From the NCBI RefSeq assembly GCF_017352135.1, contig NZ_CP071456.1, positions 310,001 through 374,000 on the forward strand: DNA of 64,000 nt, read 5' to 3'. This stretch comes from Rhizobium lentis. GTDB lineage: Bacteria; Pseudomonadota; Alphaproteobacteria; Rhizobiales; Rhizobiaceae. Shown here piece after piece: positions 16,393-24,882 of this stretch. Every line of letters starts with the position of its first letter. Within the stretch, counting starts at the first letter, position 1. Under the pieces are notes generated by a model that was given only the letters and a program-made list of their open reading frames with translations, had not been told where the DNA came from and did not search any database. Position numbers and translations under genes: made by a program.

Positions 16393-18549
16393 CTATTTGC
16401 CGCGGCGGCCAAACTGAAACCATCGGCGACGCTGGGCCTTGGTCGCCCCCTCCGGCGGCTGAGTCTGGCCTGTCGGCGCAAAGACGGCCAGGCTCTGGGT
16501 GTAGACCATGAGGGGATTGTCCTGATCGTGCACCTCGAAGGCGCCGGTCTCCGCCCCGGTGTCGAGAACCCGTGACCACTGCGTCAGTCCGTTCACGACA
16601 GGCAGATGAACTTCGCAATCGCCGCCGGCGTTGAAGACGAGGAACAGGTCGTCCATCGTTTCGGTGTCGGTCGCGTGCGCGCTTTTCGACAGATAGACGC
16701 CGAGCACCTGCAGGCCGTCGTCGTTCCAGGCCGCATCGTCCATGAAATTGCCGTCCGGCTTGTACCAGGCGATCTCGATGCGCCCGTCCTCGCTGGTCTC
16801 ACCGGTCAGGAACCGCTCCTGGCGCAGGACGGGATGGGCCTTGCGGAACGCGACGGCCTGCCTGCAGAAATCGAGGAAGGGATCGTCGAGCCCGTCCCAA
16901 CTCGTCCAGCCGATCTCATTATCCTGGCAATAAGCATTGTTGTTGCCGCCCTGGCTGTTGCCGAGCTCGTCGCCGGCCAGGATCATCGGCACGCCCTGGG
17001 AAAGCATCAGCGTCGCCATCATGTTGCGCCGGCGCCGCGCCCGGGCGGCATTGATATCGGCGTTATCGGTCGGGCCCTCGACGCCCATATTGTCGGAGTG
17101 ATTGTCCGAATGACCGTCCCGATTATCCTCGCCGTTCGCCTCATTGTGCTTGCCATCGAAGGAAACCGTATCCATCAGCGTGAAGCCGTCATGGGCCGAC
17201 AGAAGATTGATCGAGGAGGTCGCGCCCCGATCGGAATGGTTGAACTGGGGCGCCGAACCGGTAATGCGCGCTGCCAGCTCCGAAACCATGCCGCCGTCGC
17301 CCTTCCAGAAACGGCGCACGTCGTCGCGGAACTTGTCGTTCCATTCGCGGAAAGGGTGCGGGAAACCGCCGACCTGATAGCCGCCGGCGCCGATATCCCA
17401 GGGTTCGGCGATCAGCTTGACGCCGGCAAGAATCGGATCCTGGCGGATGGCGCCGAAGAACAGGCCCTGACGGTCGAATTCCAGATCCTGACGCCCGAGC
17501 GTGCTGGCGAGATCGAAACGGAAGCCGTCGATGTGCATGACGCCGACCCAGTAGCGCAGGCTGTCGAGCACCATGCGCATCACCATCGGATTGGCGACAT
17601 TCAGCGTGTTGCCGGTTCCCGTCGTATCGAAGGTGTGGCGGGGATCGTCGGGGGAGAGGATATAATAGCTGGCATTGTCAAGCCCGCGGAAGGACAGCGT
17701 CGGTCCTTTCTCGCTGCCTTCGGCGGTATGGTTGTAGACCACATCCATGATGACCTCGATGCCGGCGGCATGGAACCTCTTCACCATGGTCTTGATCTCG
17801 GTGATCCTGTCACTCGACAGATAGCGCGCCTGCGGCGCGAAGAAGCCGAGCGTCTGATAGCCCCAATAGTTTCGCAGCTTCTTTTCGAGCAGATAGCGGT
17901 CGTCGAGAAAATACTGGATCGGCAGAAGCTCGATCGCCGAGATGCCAAGCTTTACGAGATGATCGATGATCGGATCGCTGCACATGCCGAGAAAGGTGCC
18001 GCGCAGGCGGTCGGGCACTTTCGGATGCGTCATCGTCAGGCCGCGCACATGCGCCTCGTAGATGATGGTGTCGGGCCACGGCCGGCGGATCGCCTCCTCA
18101 CCCGCCCAGTCGAAGTCGGGATCCTGAACAACGCCCTTGACCGTGAAGGGCGCGCTGTCGCGGTCGTCGAAGGAAAGATCGTCCTCACCGATCCGATAGC
18201 CGAACAGCGCATCGTGCCATTGCAATTCGCCCGTCACCTGTTTGGCATAGGGGTCGAGCAGAAGCTTGTTGGGATTGAAGCGGTGGCCGGCGCCGGGGTC
18301 GTAGGGGCCGTGGGCGCGATAGCCATAGACCGTACCCGGCCCGATGCCGGCAATATAACCGGACCAGATGTCGCCCTCGCGTTTGGGCAGGGGCAGTCGG
18401 GCGATCTCATCCTTTCCGTCGGGTGAAAACAGGCAGAGCTCGATCTGTTCCGCATGCGCCGAAAAGACGGCGAAATGGGTCCCGGAACCCGTATACTCCG
18501 CCCCCAGCTCCGGCTTGAGGAAGTCGAGTTCCGAAAATGAAAAGCTCAT
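16393..18549 (-). CDS. glgX: Glycogen debranching enzyme
   Basis: A 718-residue GH13 isoamylase-type enzyme. An N-terminal CBM48-like domain (about 15-110: YTGSGTHFAVFSAHAEQIEL) precedes the TIM barrel, which contains VYNHTAEG, the nucleophile Asp in IDGFRFDLAS, the acid/base Glu in LIAEPWDIGAGG and the third Asp in LSAHDGFTLMD. It removes alpha-1,6 branches from phosphorylase-trimmed glycogen. An EcfG-type promoter 33 bases upstream makes it a likely general-stress gene, consistent with glycogen or trehalose metabolism during starvation. The gene is not next to other glg genes, and is instead followed by topoisomerase IB and a LigD polymerase. Confidence 0.95.
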   Translation of the reverse strand: MSFSFSELDFLKPELGAEYTGSGTHFAVFSAHAEQIELCLFSPDGKDEIARLPLPKREGDIWSGYIAGIGPGTVYGYRAHGPYDPGAGHRFNPNKLLLDPYAKQVTGELQWHDALFGYRIGEDDLSFDDRDSAPFTVKGVVQDPDFDWAGEEAIRRPWPDTIIYEAHVRGLTMTHPKVPDRLRGTFLGMCSDPIIDHLVKLGISAIELLPIQYFLDDRYLLEKKLRNYWGYQTLGFFAPQARYLSSDRITEIKTMVKRFHAAGIEVIMDVVYNHTAEGSEKGPTLSFRGLDNASYYILSPDDPRHTFDTTGTGNTLNVANPMVMRMVLDSLRYWVGVMHIDGFRFDLASTLGRQDLEFDRQGLFFGAIRQDPILAGVKLIAEPWDIGAGGYQVGGFPHPFREWNDKFRDDVRRFWKGDGGMVSELAARITGSAPQFNHSDRGATSSINLLSAHDGFTLMDTVSFDGKHNEANGEDNRDGHSDNHSDNMGVEGPTDNADINAARARRRRNMMATLMLSQGVPMILAGDELGNSQGGNNNAYCQDNEIGWTSWDGLDDPFLDFCRQAVAFRKAHPVLRQERFLTGETSEDGRIEIAWYKPDGNFMDDAAWNDDGLQVLGVYLSKSAHATDTETMDDLFLVFNAGGDCEVHLPVVNGLTQWSRVLDTGAETGAFEVHDQDNPLMVYTQSLAVFAPTGQTQPPEGATKAQRRRWFQFGRRGK

Positions 18550-18581
18550 GGCGCCCCGCGTGATGAAAAGACCAAGCGGGA

Positions 18582-18606
18582 AACGTGACGGCGGTTCGAA
18601 AGTTCC
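18582..18606 (-). promoter_or_regulatory. EcfG-type general-stress promoter before glgX
   Basis: On the minus strand GGAAC (18606-18602), exactly 16 bases, then CGTT (18585-18582): a perfect match to the general-stress consensus. It lies 33 bases upstream of the glgX start codon. Confidence 0.75.
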
Positions 18607-18649
18607 GTCCCGCCGGGAAAAGGGAGATGCGGCGCGCCGGCGAGCGTGT

Positions 18650-19444
18650 TTACGGCATCAGCTGGCCGCCATTGACCTCGATGATCTGCCCGGTGATGTA
18701 GCCCGAAAGCGTTGGCGAGGCGAGGAAGAGATAGGCGCCGACGCAATCCTCCGGTGAGCCGACGAAGCCCATCGGGATCGACCGGCGTTGCAGCTCCATC
18801 TGCTCGTCGTCCGTATAACGCTCGTGGAAGGGCGTGGCGATGACGCCAGGCGCCACCGCGTTGACGCGGATCCTGTCGGCGACGAATTCCTTGGCGTGGC
18901 CGCGGGTGATAGTCGAAACGAAGCCCTTGGATGCCGCATAGAGGATCGCGCCGTTTCCGCCGCCGTTGCGGGCGGCGATCGAGGTGGTGTTGATGATGAA
19001 GCCACCCTGCTTTTTCAGCCAGGGATGGGCCGCGCGCGTTGCCGCCAGCACGGAGCGGGCATTGAGGTCCATGACCGCGGCATAATGCGCGTCGGTATAT
19101 TCGGAGGTCGGCTTGCGGCCCAGCATGCCGCCGGCATTGTTGATGAGCCCGTCGAGATGGCCGAAGGTCTTCGCCGTCTCCTCGACGACGCGCTCGGTCT
19201 CCCCTTCCCTGGAGACGTCGCCCTGGATGAGATGCACGGTGCCGCCGGCAGCCCGGATTTCTTCGGCGAGCTTTTCCGCCGGTTCGCGGCTGGCATTATA
19301 GTGCACCCCGACCTTCGACCCCTGGGCCGCAAAGGCGCGGGCAAGTGCTGCGCCGATGCCGGTCGAGGCGCCGGTGATCAGCACGGCCTTGCCGGAGAGA
19401 TCCGGCAGTCTGATGGATGTGAGCAATTGAGCAAGTTCTGTCAT
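18650..19444 (-). CDS. Short-chain dehydrogenase/reductase
   Basis: A 264-residue classical SDR. Cofactor motif TGASTGIGAALARAF (about 24-38) and NNAGGMLG (about 102) are intact, and the catalytic Ser/Tyr/Lys set is present with YAASKGF as the Tyr-Lys motif. An acidic-free glycine loop followed by GVHYNASREP suggests NADP(H) preference, as in FabG-like enzymes. The C-terminal LSGYITGQIIEVNGGQLMP is standard. ATG at 19444 follows GGGAGG ten bases upstream. The neighbours give no substrate; 3-oxoacyl or sugar dehydrogenase activity is equally possible. Confidence 0.9.
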   Translation of the reverse strand: MTELAQLLTSIRLPDLSGKAVLITGASTGIGAALARAFAAQGSKVGVHYNASREPAEKLAEEIRAAGGTVHLIQGDVSREGETERVVEETAKTFGHLDGLINNAGGMLGRKPTSEYTDAHYAAVMDLNARSVLAATRAAHPWLKKQGGFIINTTSIAARNGGGNGAILYAASKGFVSTITRGHAKEFVADRIRVNAVAPGVIATPFHERYTDDEQMELQRRSIPMGFVGSPEDCVGAYLFLASPTLSGYITGQIIEVNGGQLMP

Positions 19445-19558
19445 AGCTAAAACAGCCTCCCGAAAACCAAGGACATAGGTGATGAAACAGACGGTGGAAG
19501 TCTAACAGCCGAAATTTGAGAAGAGCAATGCACGAAAGCGGGTTCGGACCGCTTGGCT

Positions 19559-19598
19559 GCCCCTCACCCTAACCCTTGCCGGCAAACGGATGAGGGGC
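19559..19598. terminator. Hairpin after MFS gene
   Basis: Inverted repeat GCCCCTCA (19559-19566) / TGAGGGGC (19591-19598) with an inner palindrome TTGCCGGCAA. It lies 20 bases beyond the MFS stop on the minus strand. The composition is that of a common rhizobial intergenic repeat; a transcript-ending role is plausible. Confidence 0.4.
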
Positions 19599-19619
19599 TG
19601 ACCTCGCGATCTCCACCCC

Positions 19620-20834
19620 TCAAGAAGACACGCCCAAGACCGCCTCCTGCTCCCGGCGGCCAAGAGGCGGAAATGCGAGCGCGATCGCAGCCGCCCCGAG
19701 CCCGACCATCGCGGAGCCGATGAACAGCCAGGAATAATTGGCGAACGTGTCGAAGATCCAGCCGCCGATGAGAGGGCCGAAGGCCATGCCGAGGCTGGAG
19801 AGCATCGTCGCTGCGCCGAGGACGGTACCGATGATGCGCTGGCCGAAATATTCCCGCGCCAGCACCGCATAGAGCGGCATCACGCCACCATAGGCGCTGC
19901 CGAAGACGATGGCGAGCGCGTAGAACTCCGTCAGCTCGCTGACCATGAGATAGGTCGCGAGCGCCGCCGCCTGCACCAAGAGGCCGGCGATCAGGACCGG
20001 CTTCACGCCTAGCCTGTCGGCAAGGCTGCCATAGAGCAGCCGGCCGCCGAGGCCCGCCAGACCTTCGACGCTATAGATGCTGACGGCCGCCATCGGCGCG
20101 ACGCCGCAGATCGTCGCATAATTGACCATATGGAAGATCGGGCCGGAATGGGCAGCACAGCAGGCAAAGAAGGTGAGGCCGAGCACGATGAATTGCGGCG
20201 AGCGGAAGACTTTCGACAGCTGCGGCCGGGCGCCGTCGGCGGCAAACTCGGTTCCCGCATCGACGCTCTCAGCAGGCGGACGCTTGACCAGCAGGCCGGC
20301 CGGCACCAGCAGCACCCAGGTCGCGATACCAATGATCAACATTGCCGGTCGCCATTCATACTCGGTGATCAGCCAACGCGCGAAAGGCGAAATCGTCATC
20401 GGCGCCACGCCCATGCCGGCGGAGACGAGCGACACGGCAAGACCGCGGTTCTCGTCGAACCAGGCGGTTGTCGCCGCAATCATCGGCGCGAAGAAGGCGC
20501 TGGCGGCCAATCCCACCAGGATGCCGTAGGTCAGCTGAAATTGCAGGAGTGTGTCGGCGCGGCTCGCCAGCACCAGCGCCAGGCCGAGCAGCACGGAGCC
20601 TATCAACACGACGATACGCGGGCCAAAACGGTCGCTTGCCGCACCCCAGAGGAAGCCGCCGACGCCCATGACGATGAAATTCAGTGTCATCGCGCTGGCG
20701 ATCCCGACATGCGACCAGCCGGTGGCGGTCGCGATCGGCTCCTGGAAAATCGCCAGCGAGAACATCGCGCCGATGGCAACGCACGACATCAAAGCGCCCA
20801 CGGCGACAATGACCCAACGATAAGAAACACTCAT
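19620..20834 (-). CDS. Major facilitator superfamily transporter
   Basis: A 404-residue inner-membrane carrier with about twelve hydrophobic segments. The motif-A loop between TM2 and TM3 reads GAASDRFGPRIVVLIG, and the second-half equivalent is GSLADRLGVKPVLIAG. The N-terminus (YRWVIVAVGALMSCVAIG) and the FAxxIAATTAWFDENRGLA region resemble the oxalate/formate antiporter and monocarboxylate-like branch of MFS, so a small organic anion is a reasonable substrate guess. ATG at 20834 starts directly before TM1; the open frame's upstream extension has no membrane-protein character. No regulator or catabolic gene is adjacent. Confidence 0.88.
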   Translation of the reverse strand: MSVSYRWVIVAVGALMSCVAIGAMFSLAIFQEPIATATGWSHVGIASAMTLNFIVMGVGGFLWGAASDRFGPRIVVLIGSVLLGLALVLASRADTLLQFQLTYGILVGLAASAFFAPMIAATTAWFDENRGLAVSLVSAGMGVAPMTISPFARWLITEYEWRPAMLIIGIATWVLLVPAGLLVKRPPAESVDAGTEFAADGARPQLSKVFRSPQFIVLGLTFFACCAAHSGPIFHMVNYATICGVAPMAAVSIYSVEGLAGLGGRLLYGSLADRLGVKPVLIAGLLVQAAALATYLMVSELTEFYALAIVFGSAYGGVMPLYAVLAREYFGQRIIGTVLGAATMLSSLGMAFGPLIGGWIFDTFANYSWLFIGSAMVGLGAAAIALAFPPLGRREQEAVLGVSS

Positions 20835-21114
20835 GGCTTCATACCTCCATGCCGACAGAGTGATCGCGACGCCGGCGGCTCTTTGCGCCGCGCCCGCGAT
20901 CTTAAGACGCTCGAGCTGCTGCGATTTCGACAGCGCGCTCACAATCTTTTTTGATCGGCCGCGCTGTCTTCACAAAGCTCCAATCCCATTGTGCCGGCGA
21001 TCCGGCCTGAGATGGAGGGCGGAGGGCGGCGCAAATGTCAGCAACCAGGATCAAGCACCCCTTCAAAACCCATGGCAGAACAGGCGTATTGGCAGTCCAA
21101 GCACGAGGTTTATC

Positions 21115-22053
21115 ATGAACGCCACCACCCTTTCCGCCCTTTGCGCGGGCGATGACAGCGAGCAGCGTCGCCAACATGAACATTATGCAAGACATTCTGC
21201 CTTTAGCACGCCCGGCCGCCATTCTGCGCTCCTCGACATGCTGCCGTCCGATCCGGCCGGCGTTGCCCGCACGGCACAGGCCTTACTGATCTACGAGCAC
21301 GCCGCAGAACCATTCTATGGTTACAGGGTTCCCGAAGCGCGCCGCGGCGAAAGCCACATCCGGCCGATGGAGAAGATGCTCGATACATTGCTGGTGCTCG
21401 ACGATCGTCCGCTCTCCGTCGCCCGGCCGCCCGAGAAGCGTCTGGTCGGAATCTGCCGCCATTACATGTTGCTGTCCGTCGCAATCCTTCGCCAGCATGG
21501 AATTCCCGCCCGTGGCCGCGGAGGCTTCGCCACCTACTTCAATCCGGGCAAGTTCGAGGATCATTGGGTCTGTGAATACTGGAAATCGGCTGATGGCCGC
21601 TGGGTCCTGCTGGACAGTCAGCTCGACGAGGTTTTCATCCGCAATCTCGGAATTGGTTTCGACATCCATGATGTCCCACGCGCCCGATTCCTGACCGCGT
21701 CCGAGGCCTGGCGCAGATGCCGCAGCGGAGAACTCGATCCGAGTCTTTTCGGCATCGAGTTTGAGCAGCTTCGTGGTCTGTGGTTCATCGCCGGTAACCT
21801 GATCCGAGATCTCGCCACCCTCAACGGTCGCGAAGTCCTGCCATGGGACGTTTGGGGAGCACAACCCGCATTGAATGCGACGCTTTCGCATTCCGAACTG
21901 GATTTCTTCGACGAGGTCGCTTTGATCACGGCCGATCCAGATGCAAATTTCGACGCGTTGAGCCGGCGTTTCTCCGAGGATAATAAACTACGGCTCCCCC
22001 AAACCGTCTTCAACTCATTGCGACGGCGTCAGGAAAGCGTGTTGGAGGGCTGA
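21115..22053 (+). CDS. Transglutaminase-like cysteine peptidase-fold protein
   Basis: A 312-residue cytosolic protein with a transglutaminase-like core. The catalytic triad can be placed: Cys114 in GICRHYMLLSVAILR, His150 in FEDHWVCEYW and Asp167 in WVLLDSQLDE, in the usual order and spacing. Domains of this fold are peptidases, amidases or transglutaminases. The N-terminal 85 residues and the C-terminal 140 residues are not recognised. ATG at 21115 follows GAGG eight bases upstream; the longer frame from 20833 would overlap the divergent MFS gene and is not supported. Substrate unknown. Confidence 0.82.
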   Translation: MNATTLSALCAGDDSEQRRQHEHYARHSAFSTPGRHSALLDMLPSDPAGVARTAQALLIYEHAAEPFYGYRVPEARRGESHIRPMEKMLDTLLVLDDRPLSVARPPEKRLVGICRHYMLLSVAILRQHGIPARGRGGFATYFNPGKFEDHWVCEYWKSADGRWVLLDSQLDEVFIRNLGIGFDIHDVPRARFLTASEAWRRCRSGELDPSLFGIEFEQLRGLWFIAGNLIRDLATLNGREVLPWDVWGAQPALNATLSHSELDFFDEVALITADPDANFDALSRRFSEDNKLRLPQTVFNSLRRRQESVLEG

Positions 22054-22087
22054 GGCGCGACACCCTCATCCGGAGATGCGGCGCCTC
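22052..22087. terminator. Hairpin between convergent genes
   Basis: GAGGCGC (22052-22058) pairs with GCGCCTC (22081-22087), followed by TCAATATTT on the plus strand. It begins within the stop codon of the transglutaminase-like gene and precedes the pcaF stop on the other strand, so it could end transcripts from both sides. Confidence 0.4.
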
Positions 22088-22112
22088 TCAATATTTGGCG
22101 TTCAGTTTGCGC

Positions 22113-23318
22113 TCAAACACGCTCGAGCGCGATCGCAATCCCCTGCCCGACACCGATGCACATGGTCGACAGCGAATAACGTCCGCCGGTTTCGGCAAGC
22201 TCGAGCGCCGCCGTGCCGGTGATGCGGGCGCCCGACATGCCCAAGGGATGGCCGAGCGCGATCGCCCCACCGTTGCGGTTGACCCGCGCATCGTCATCGG
22301 CAATCCCCAATTCGCGCAGCACCGCCAATCCCTGGCTGGCGAAGGCCTCGTTGAGTTCGATGACGTCGAACTGTTCCTGGGTCATGCCGAGCCGTGCCAT
22401 CAGCTTGCGCGAGGCCGGGATCGGTCCGACGCCCATCACCCGTGGCGGAACGGCGGCGGCCGCGCCGCCGAGAATGCGGGCGATCGGCGTCAGGCCGTAT
22501 TTTCGCGCCGCCGCTTCGGAAGCGACAATCAGCGCGGCCGCGCCGTCATTGACGCCGGAGGCATTGCCGGCCGTCACCGTGCCGCCCTCCTTTTTGAAAG
22601 GTGTGGCAAGTTTCGCCAATGCTTCCATCGTCGTGGCGCGCGGATGCTCGTCCTTGTCGACGACGACAGGATCGCCTTTGCGCTGCGGGATGGTCACCGG
22701 AGTGATCTCCTTGGCCAGCCGTCCGTTCGCCTGTGCCGCGGCTGCCTTCGCCTGGCTGCGCACCGCGAAGGCGTCCTGATCCTCGCGGCTGACATGATAA
22801 TCCTCGGCGACGTTCTCGCCGGTCTCCGGCATCGAATCGACGCCATATTGCTTTTTCATCAGCGGATTGACGAAACGCCAGCCGATCGTCGTGTCGTGGA
22901 TTTCGGCGGCGCGGGAAAAGGCCGTCTCGGCCTTCGGCATGACGAAGGGTGCGCGCGACATGCTTTCGACGCCGCCTGCGACCATCAATTCGGCCTCGCC
23001 CGCGCGGATGGCGCGCGCCGCTGACATCACCGCGTCCATGCCGGAACCGCAGAGCCGGTTGATCGTCGTGCCTGGAACCGCGATCGGCAGGCCGGCCAAG
23101 AGCGCCGACATGCGCGCGACATTGCGGTTGTCCTCGCCTGCCTGGTTGGCGCAGCCGAAAATGACGTCGTCGACGGCTTCCCAGTCGACGGCGCCATTGC
23201 GCTCCACCAGCGCTTTCAGCGGGACGGCGCCGAGGTCATCGGCGCGCACCTGCGAGAGCGAGCCGGCGAAGCGGCCGATCGGCGTCCGGATATAATCGCA
23301 GATATAGGCTTCAGTCAT
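22113..23318 (-). CDS. pcaF: 3-oxoadipyl-CoA/3-oxo-5,6-dehydrosuberyl-CoA-type thiolase
   Basis: A 401-residue thiolase. Catalytic Cys lies in INRLCGSGMDAV (about residue 90), the second Cys in TMCIGVGQG near the end, and the His in GHPLGMSGARITG. The long run of signature motifs and the pcaI-pcaJ neighbours identify it as beta-ketoadipyl-CoA thiolase, which splits 3-oxoadipyl-CoA into succinyl-CoA and acetyl-CoA, the last step of protocatechuate/catechol breakdown. It starts ten bases after the pcaJ stop, and is the last gene of the pcaIJF operon, divergent from pcaR. Confidence 0.93.
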   Translation of the reverse strand: MTEAYICDYIRTPIGRFAGSLSQVRADDLGAVPLKALVERNGAVDWEAVDDVIFGCANQAGEDNRNVARMSALLAGLPIAVPGTTINRLCGSGMDAVMSAARAIRAGEAELMVAGGVESMSRAPFVMPKAETAFSRAAEIHDTTIGWRFVNPLMKKQYGVDSMPETGENVAEDYHVSREDQDAFAVRSQAKAAAAQANGRLAKEITPVTIPQRKGDPVVVDKDEHPRATTMEALAKLATPFKKEGGTVTAGNASGVNDGAAALIVASEAAARKYGLTPIARILGGAAAAVPPRVMGVGPIPASRKLMARLGMTQEQFDVIELNEAFASQGLAVLRELGIADDDARVNRNGGAIALGHPLGMSGARITGTAALELAETGGRYSLSTMCIGVGQGIAIALERV

Positions 23319-23328
23319 GGCTTGTCCT

Positions 23329-24018
23329 TTAGAGGTGGGGGACGACGAGATCGGCCACCGGCCCCTCGACGTGCAGTCGTGCGCCGGTCATGGCCTGCAA
23401 CTCCTCCAGCGACATGGCGGCCAACTTCTCCCGCAGGACGAAGCGCCCATCGACGATGTCGATGACGGCGTGGCTCGTATAGATGCGGGTGATGCAGGCG
23501 ACGCCGGTCAGCGGGAAGGTGCATTTCTCCACCAGCTTCGGCTCGCCCGTCTTGGTGACGTGCTCGGTGATGACGCAGACCTGCTTGGCGCCATGCACCA
23601 GGTCCATGGCGCCGCCGACGGCCGGCACGCCTTTACTGCCCACCCGCCAGTTGGCGAGGTCGCCGTTTTCCGCCACCTGATAGGCGCCGAGGATGGCGAC
23701 GTCGAGATGACCGCCGCGTACCATGGCGAAGCTGTCGGCGTGGTGGAAGAAGGCGGCACCCGGCTTCAGCGTCACCGCCTTCTTGCCGGCATTGATCAGA
23801 TCCCAGTCCTCCTCGCCTGCCGCCGGCGGCTCGCCGAAATTCAGGATGCCGTTTTCGGTGTGGAAGATTGCCTGGCGGCCGGGCGGCTGGTAGCGGGCGA
23901 CCATTTCGGGAAAGCCGATGCCGAGATTGACATAGGCGCCGTCGGCAATGTCCTGCGCGGCGCGCCAGGCGATCTGCGCGTTGGAAAGCTTGATATCTTC
24001 TCTGGTGTCGACGGTCAT
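23329..24018 (-). CDS. pcaJ: 3-oxoadipate CoA-transferase subunit B
   Basis: A 229-residue beta subunit of the succinyl-CoA:3-oxoadipate CoA-transferase. The catalytic glutamate lies in FHTENGILNFGEPP; the segment YVNLGIGFPEMVARY is the usual opening of the family. ATG at 24018 overlaps the pcaI stop by four bases, so the two subunits are translationally coupled for 1:1 assembly. The longer upstream frame within pcaI is not coding. It forms an enzyme with PcaI that activates 3-oxoadipate for the PcaF thiolase. Confidence 0.94.
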   Translation of the reverse strand: MTVDTREDIKLSNAQIAWRAAQDIADGAYVNLGIGFPEMVARYQPPGRQAIFHTENGILNFGEPPAAGEEDWDLINAGKKAVTLKPGAAFFHHADSFAMVRGGHLDVAILGAYQVAENGDLANWRVGSKGVPAVGGAMDLVHGAKQVCVITEHVTKTGEPKLVEKCTFPLTGVACITRIYTSHAVIDIVDGRFVLREKLAAMSLEELQAMTGARLHVEGPVADLVVPHL

Positions 24019-24722
24019 ACGTAGGCCACTCCGGCTCGGATGAGCTCTTCTTCCTGCTGGGGATTGGGAACCGCGACGAGGCGGTCGACGAAGATGCCTG
24101 GCGTCACCACATGCTCGGGATCGATGCCGCCGGCCGGCACGATGGAGGAGACCTGGGCGATGGTCTTGGCCGCCGCCATGCACATCAGCGGATTGAAGTT
24201 GCGGCCGGCCTTGTTGTAGGTGAGGTTGCCGTGGACATCGCCGACCGCCGCCTTGACGATCGCGAAATCGGCCTTCAGCCAGCGCTCCTGCACATAATGG
24301 CGGCCGTCGAATTCGGCGATGACCTTTCCTTCCGCCAGCTCGGTGCCGTAGCCGGTCGGCGTATAGAAGGCCGGAATGCCGGCGCCGCCGGCGCGGATGC
24401 GCTCGGCAAGCGTGCCCTGCGGCACGAGCTCGAGCTCGATTTCGCCGGCGAGGTATTTGTCGGTGAAGGCGCGTGGATCGGACGAGCGCGGGAAGGAGCA
24501 GATCATTTTCCGGACCAGGCCGGCGTCGATCATTGCGGCGATGCCGATGCGGCCGTTGCCGGCATTGTTGTTGATGACAGTGAGGTTCTTCGGCCCCTTG
24601 TCGATCAGGGCATGGATCAACTCGATCGGCGCGCCGGAGCCGCCGAAACCACCAATCATGACGGTCGCGCCGTCACCGATCTCAGAGACGGCTTCCGCCG
24701 TGCTCCCGATTGTCTTGTCCAT
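24015..24722 (-). CDS. pcaI: 3-oxoadipate CoA-transferase subunit A
   Basis: A 235-residue alpha subunit. GGFGGSGAPIELIHAL with the following DKGPKNLTVINNNAGNG is the conserved CoA-transferase I segment, and GGIDPEHVVTPGIFVDRLV is near the C-terminus. First gene of the pcaIJF operon; ATG at 24722 with GGAGAG upstream. The 160-base gap to the divergent pcaR gene holds a perfect inverted repeat likely bound by PcaR. Induction by 3-oxoadipate through PcaR is known for this pathway in related bacteria. Confidence 0.94.
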   Translation of the reverse strand: MDKTIGSTAEAVSEIGDGATVMIGGFGGSGAPIELIHALIDKGPKNLTVINNNAGNGRIGIAAMIDAGLVRKMICSFPRSSDPRAFTDKYLAGEIELELVPQGTLAERIRAGGAGIPAFYTPTGYGTELAEGKVIAEFDGRHYVQERWLKADFAIVKAAVGDVHGNLTYNKAGRNFNPLMCMAAAKTIAQVSSIVPAGGIDPEHVVTPGIFVDRLVAVPNPQQEEELIRAGVAYV

Positions 24723-24816
24723 GCTGGATCTCTCCTGGCTTGATCAGGCCCGGGAAACCGACCTCCCGTCCTCCTGCTGCAGAAATAAAGCTTCCCAGGG
24801 GTCGGCGGCAAGCATT

Positions 24817-24853
24817 TTGTGCGATATTTGACATTTGTTCATATATCGCACAA
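24817..24853. promoter_or_regulatory. Candidate PcaR operator in pcaI-pcaR intergenic region
   Basis: Perfect 11-bp inverted repeat TTGTGCGATAT (24817-24827) and ATATCGCACAA (24843-24853) with a 15-base spacer that contains TTGACA. It lies 30 bases before pcaR and about 95 bases before pcaI, and probably overlaps the pcaR promoter. Its size and symmetry suit an IclR-type dimer-of-dimers. Confidence 0.7.
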
Positions 24854-24882
24854 ACTGAGTTCAGAATTGGAGACTTGACCTG

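Noticed and set aside
16606..18426. A 606-codon plus-strand frame over glgX
   Set aside because: It lies fully within glgX, whose GH13 motifs are intact, and has no family signature.
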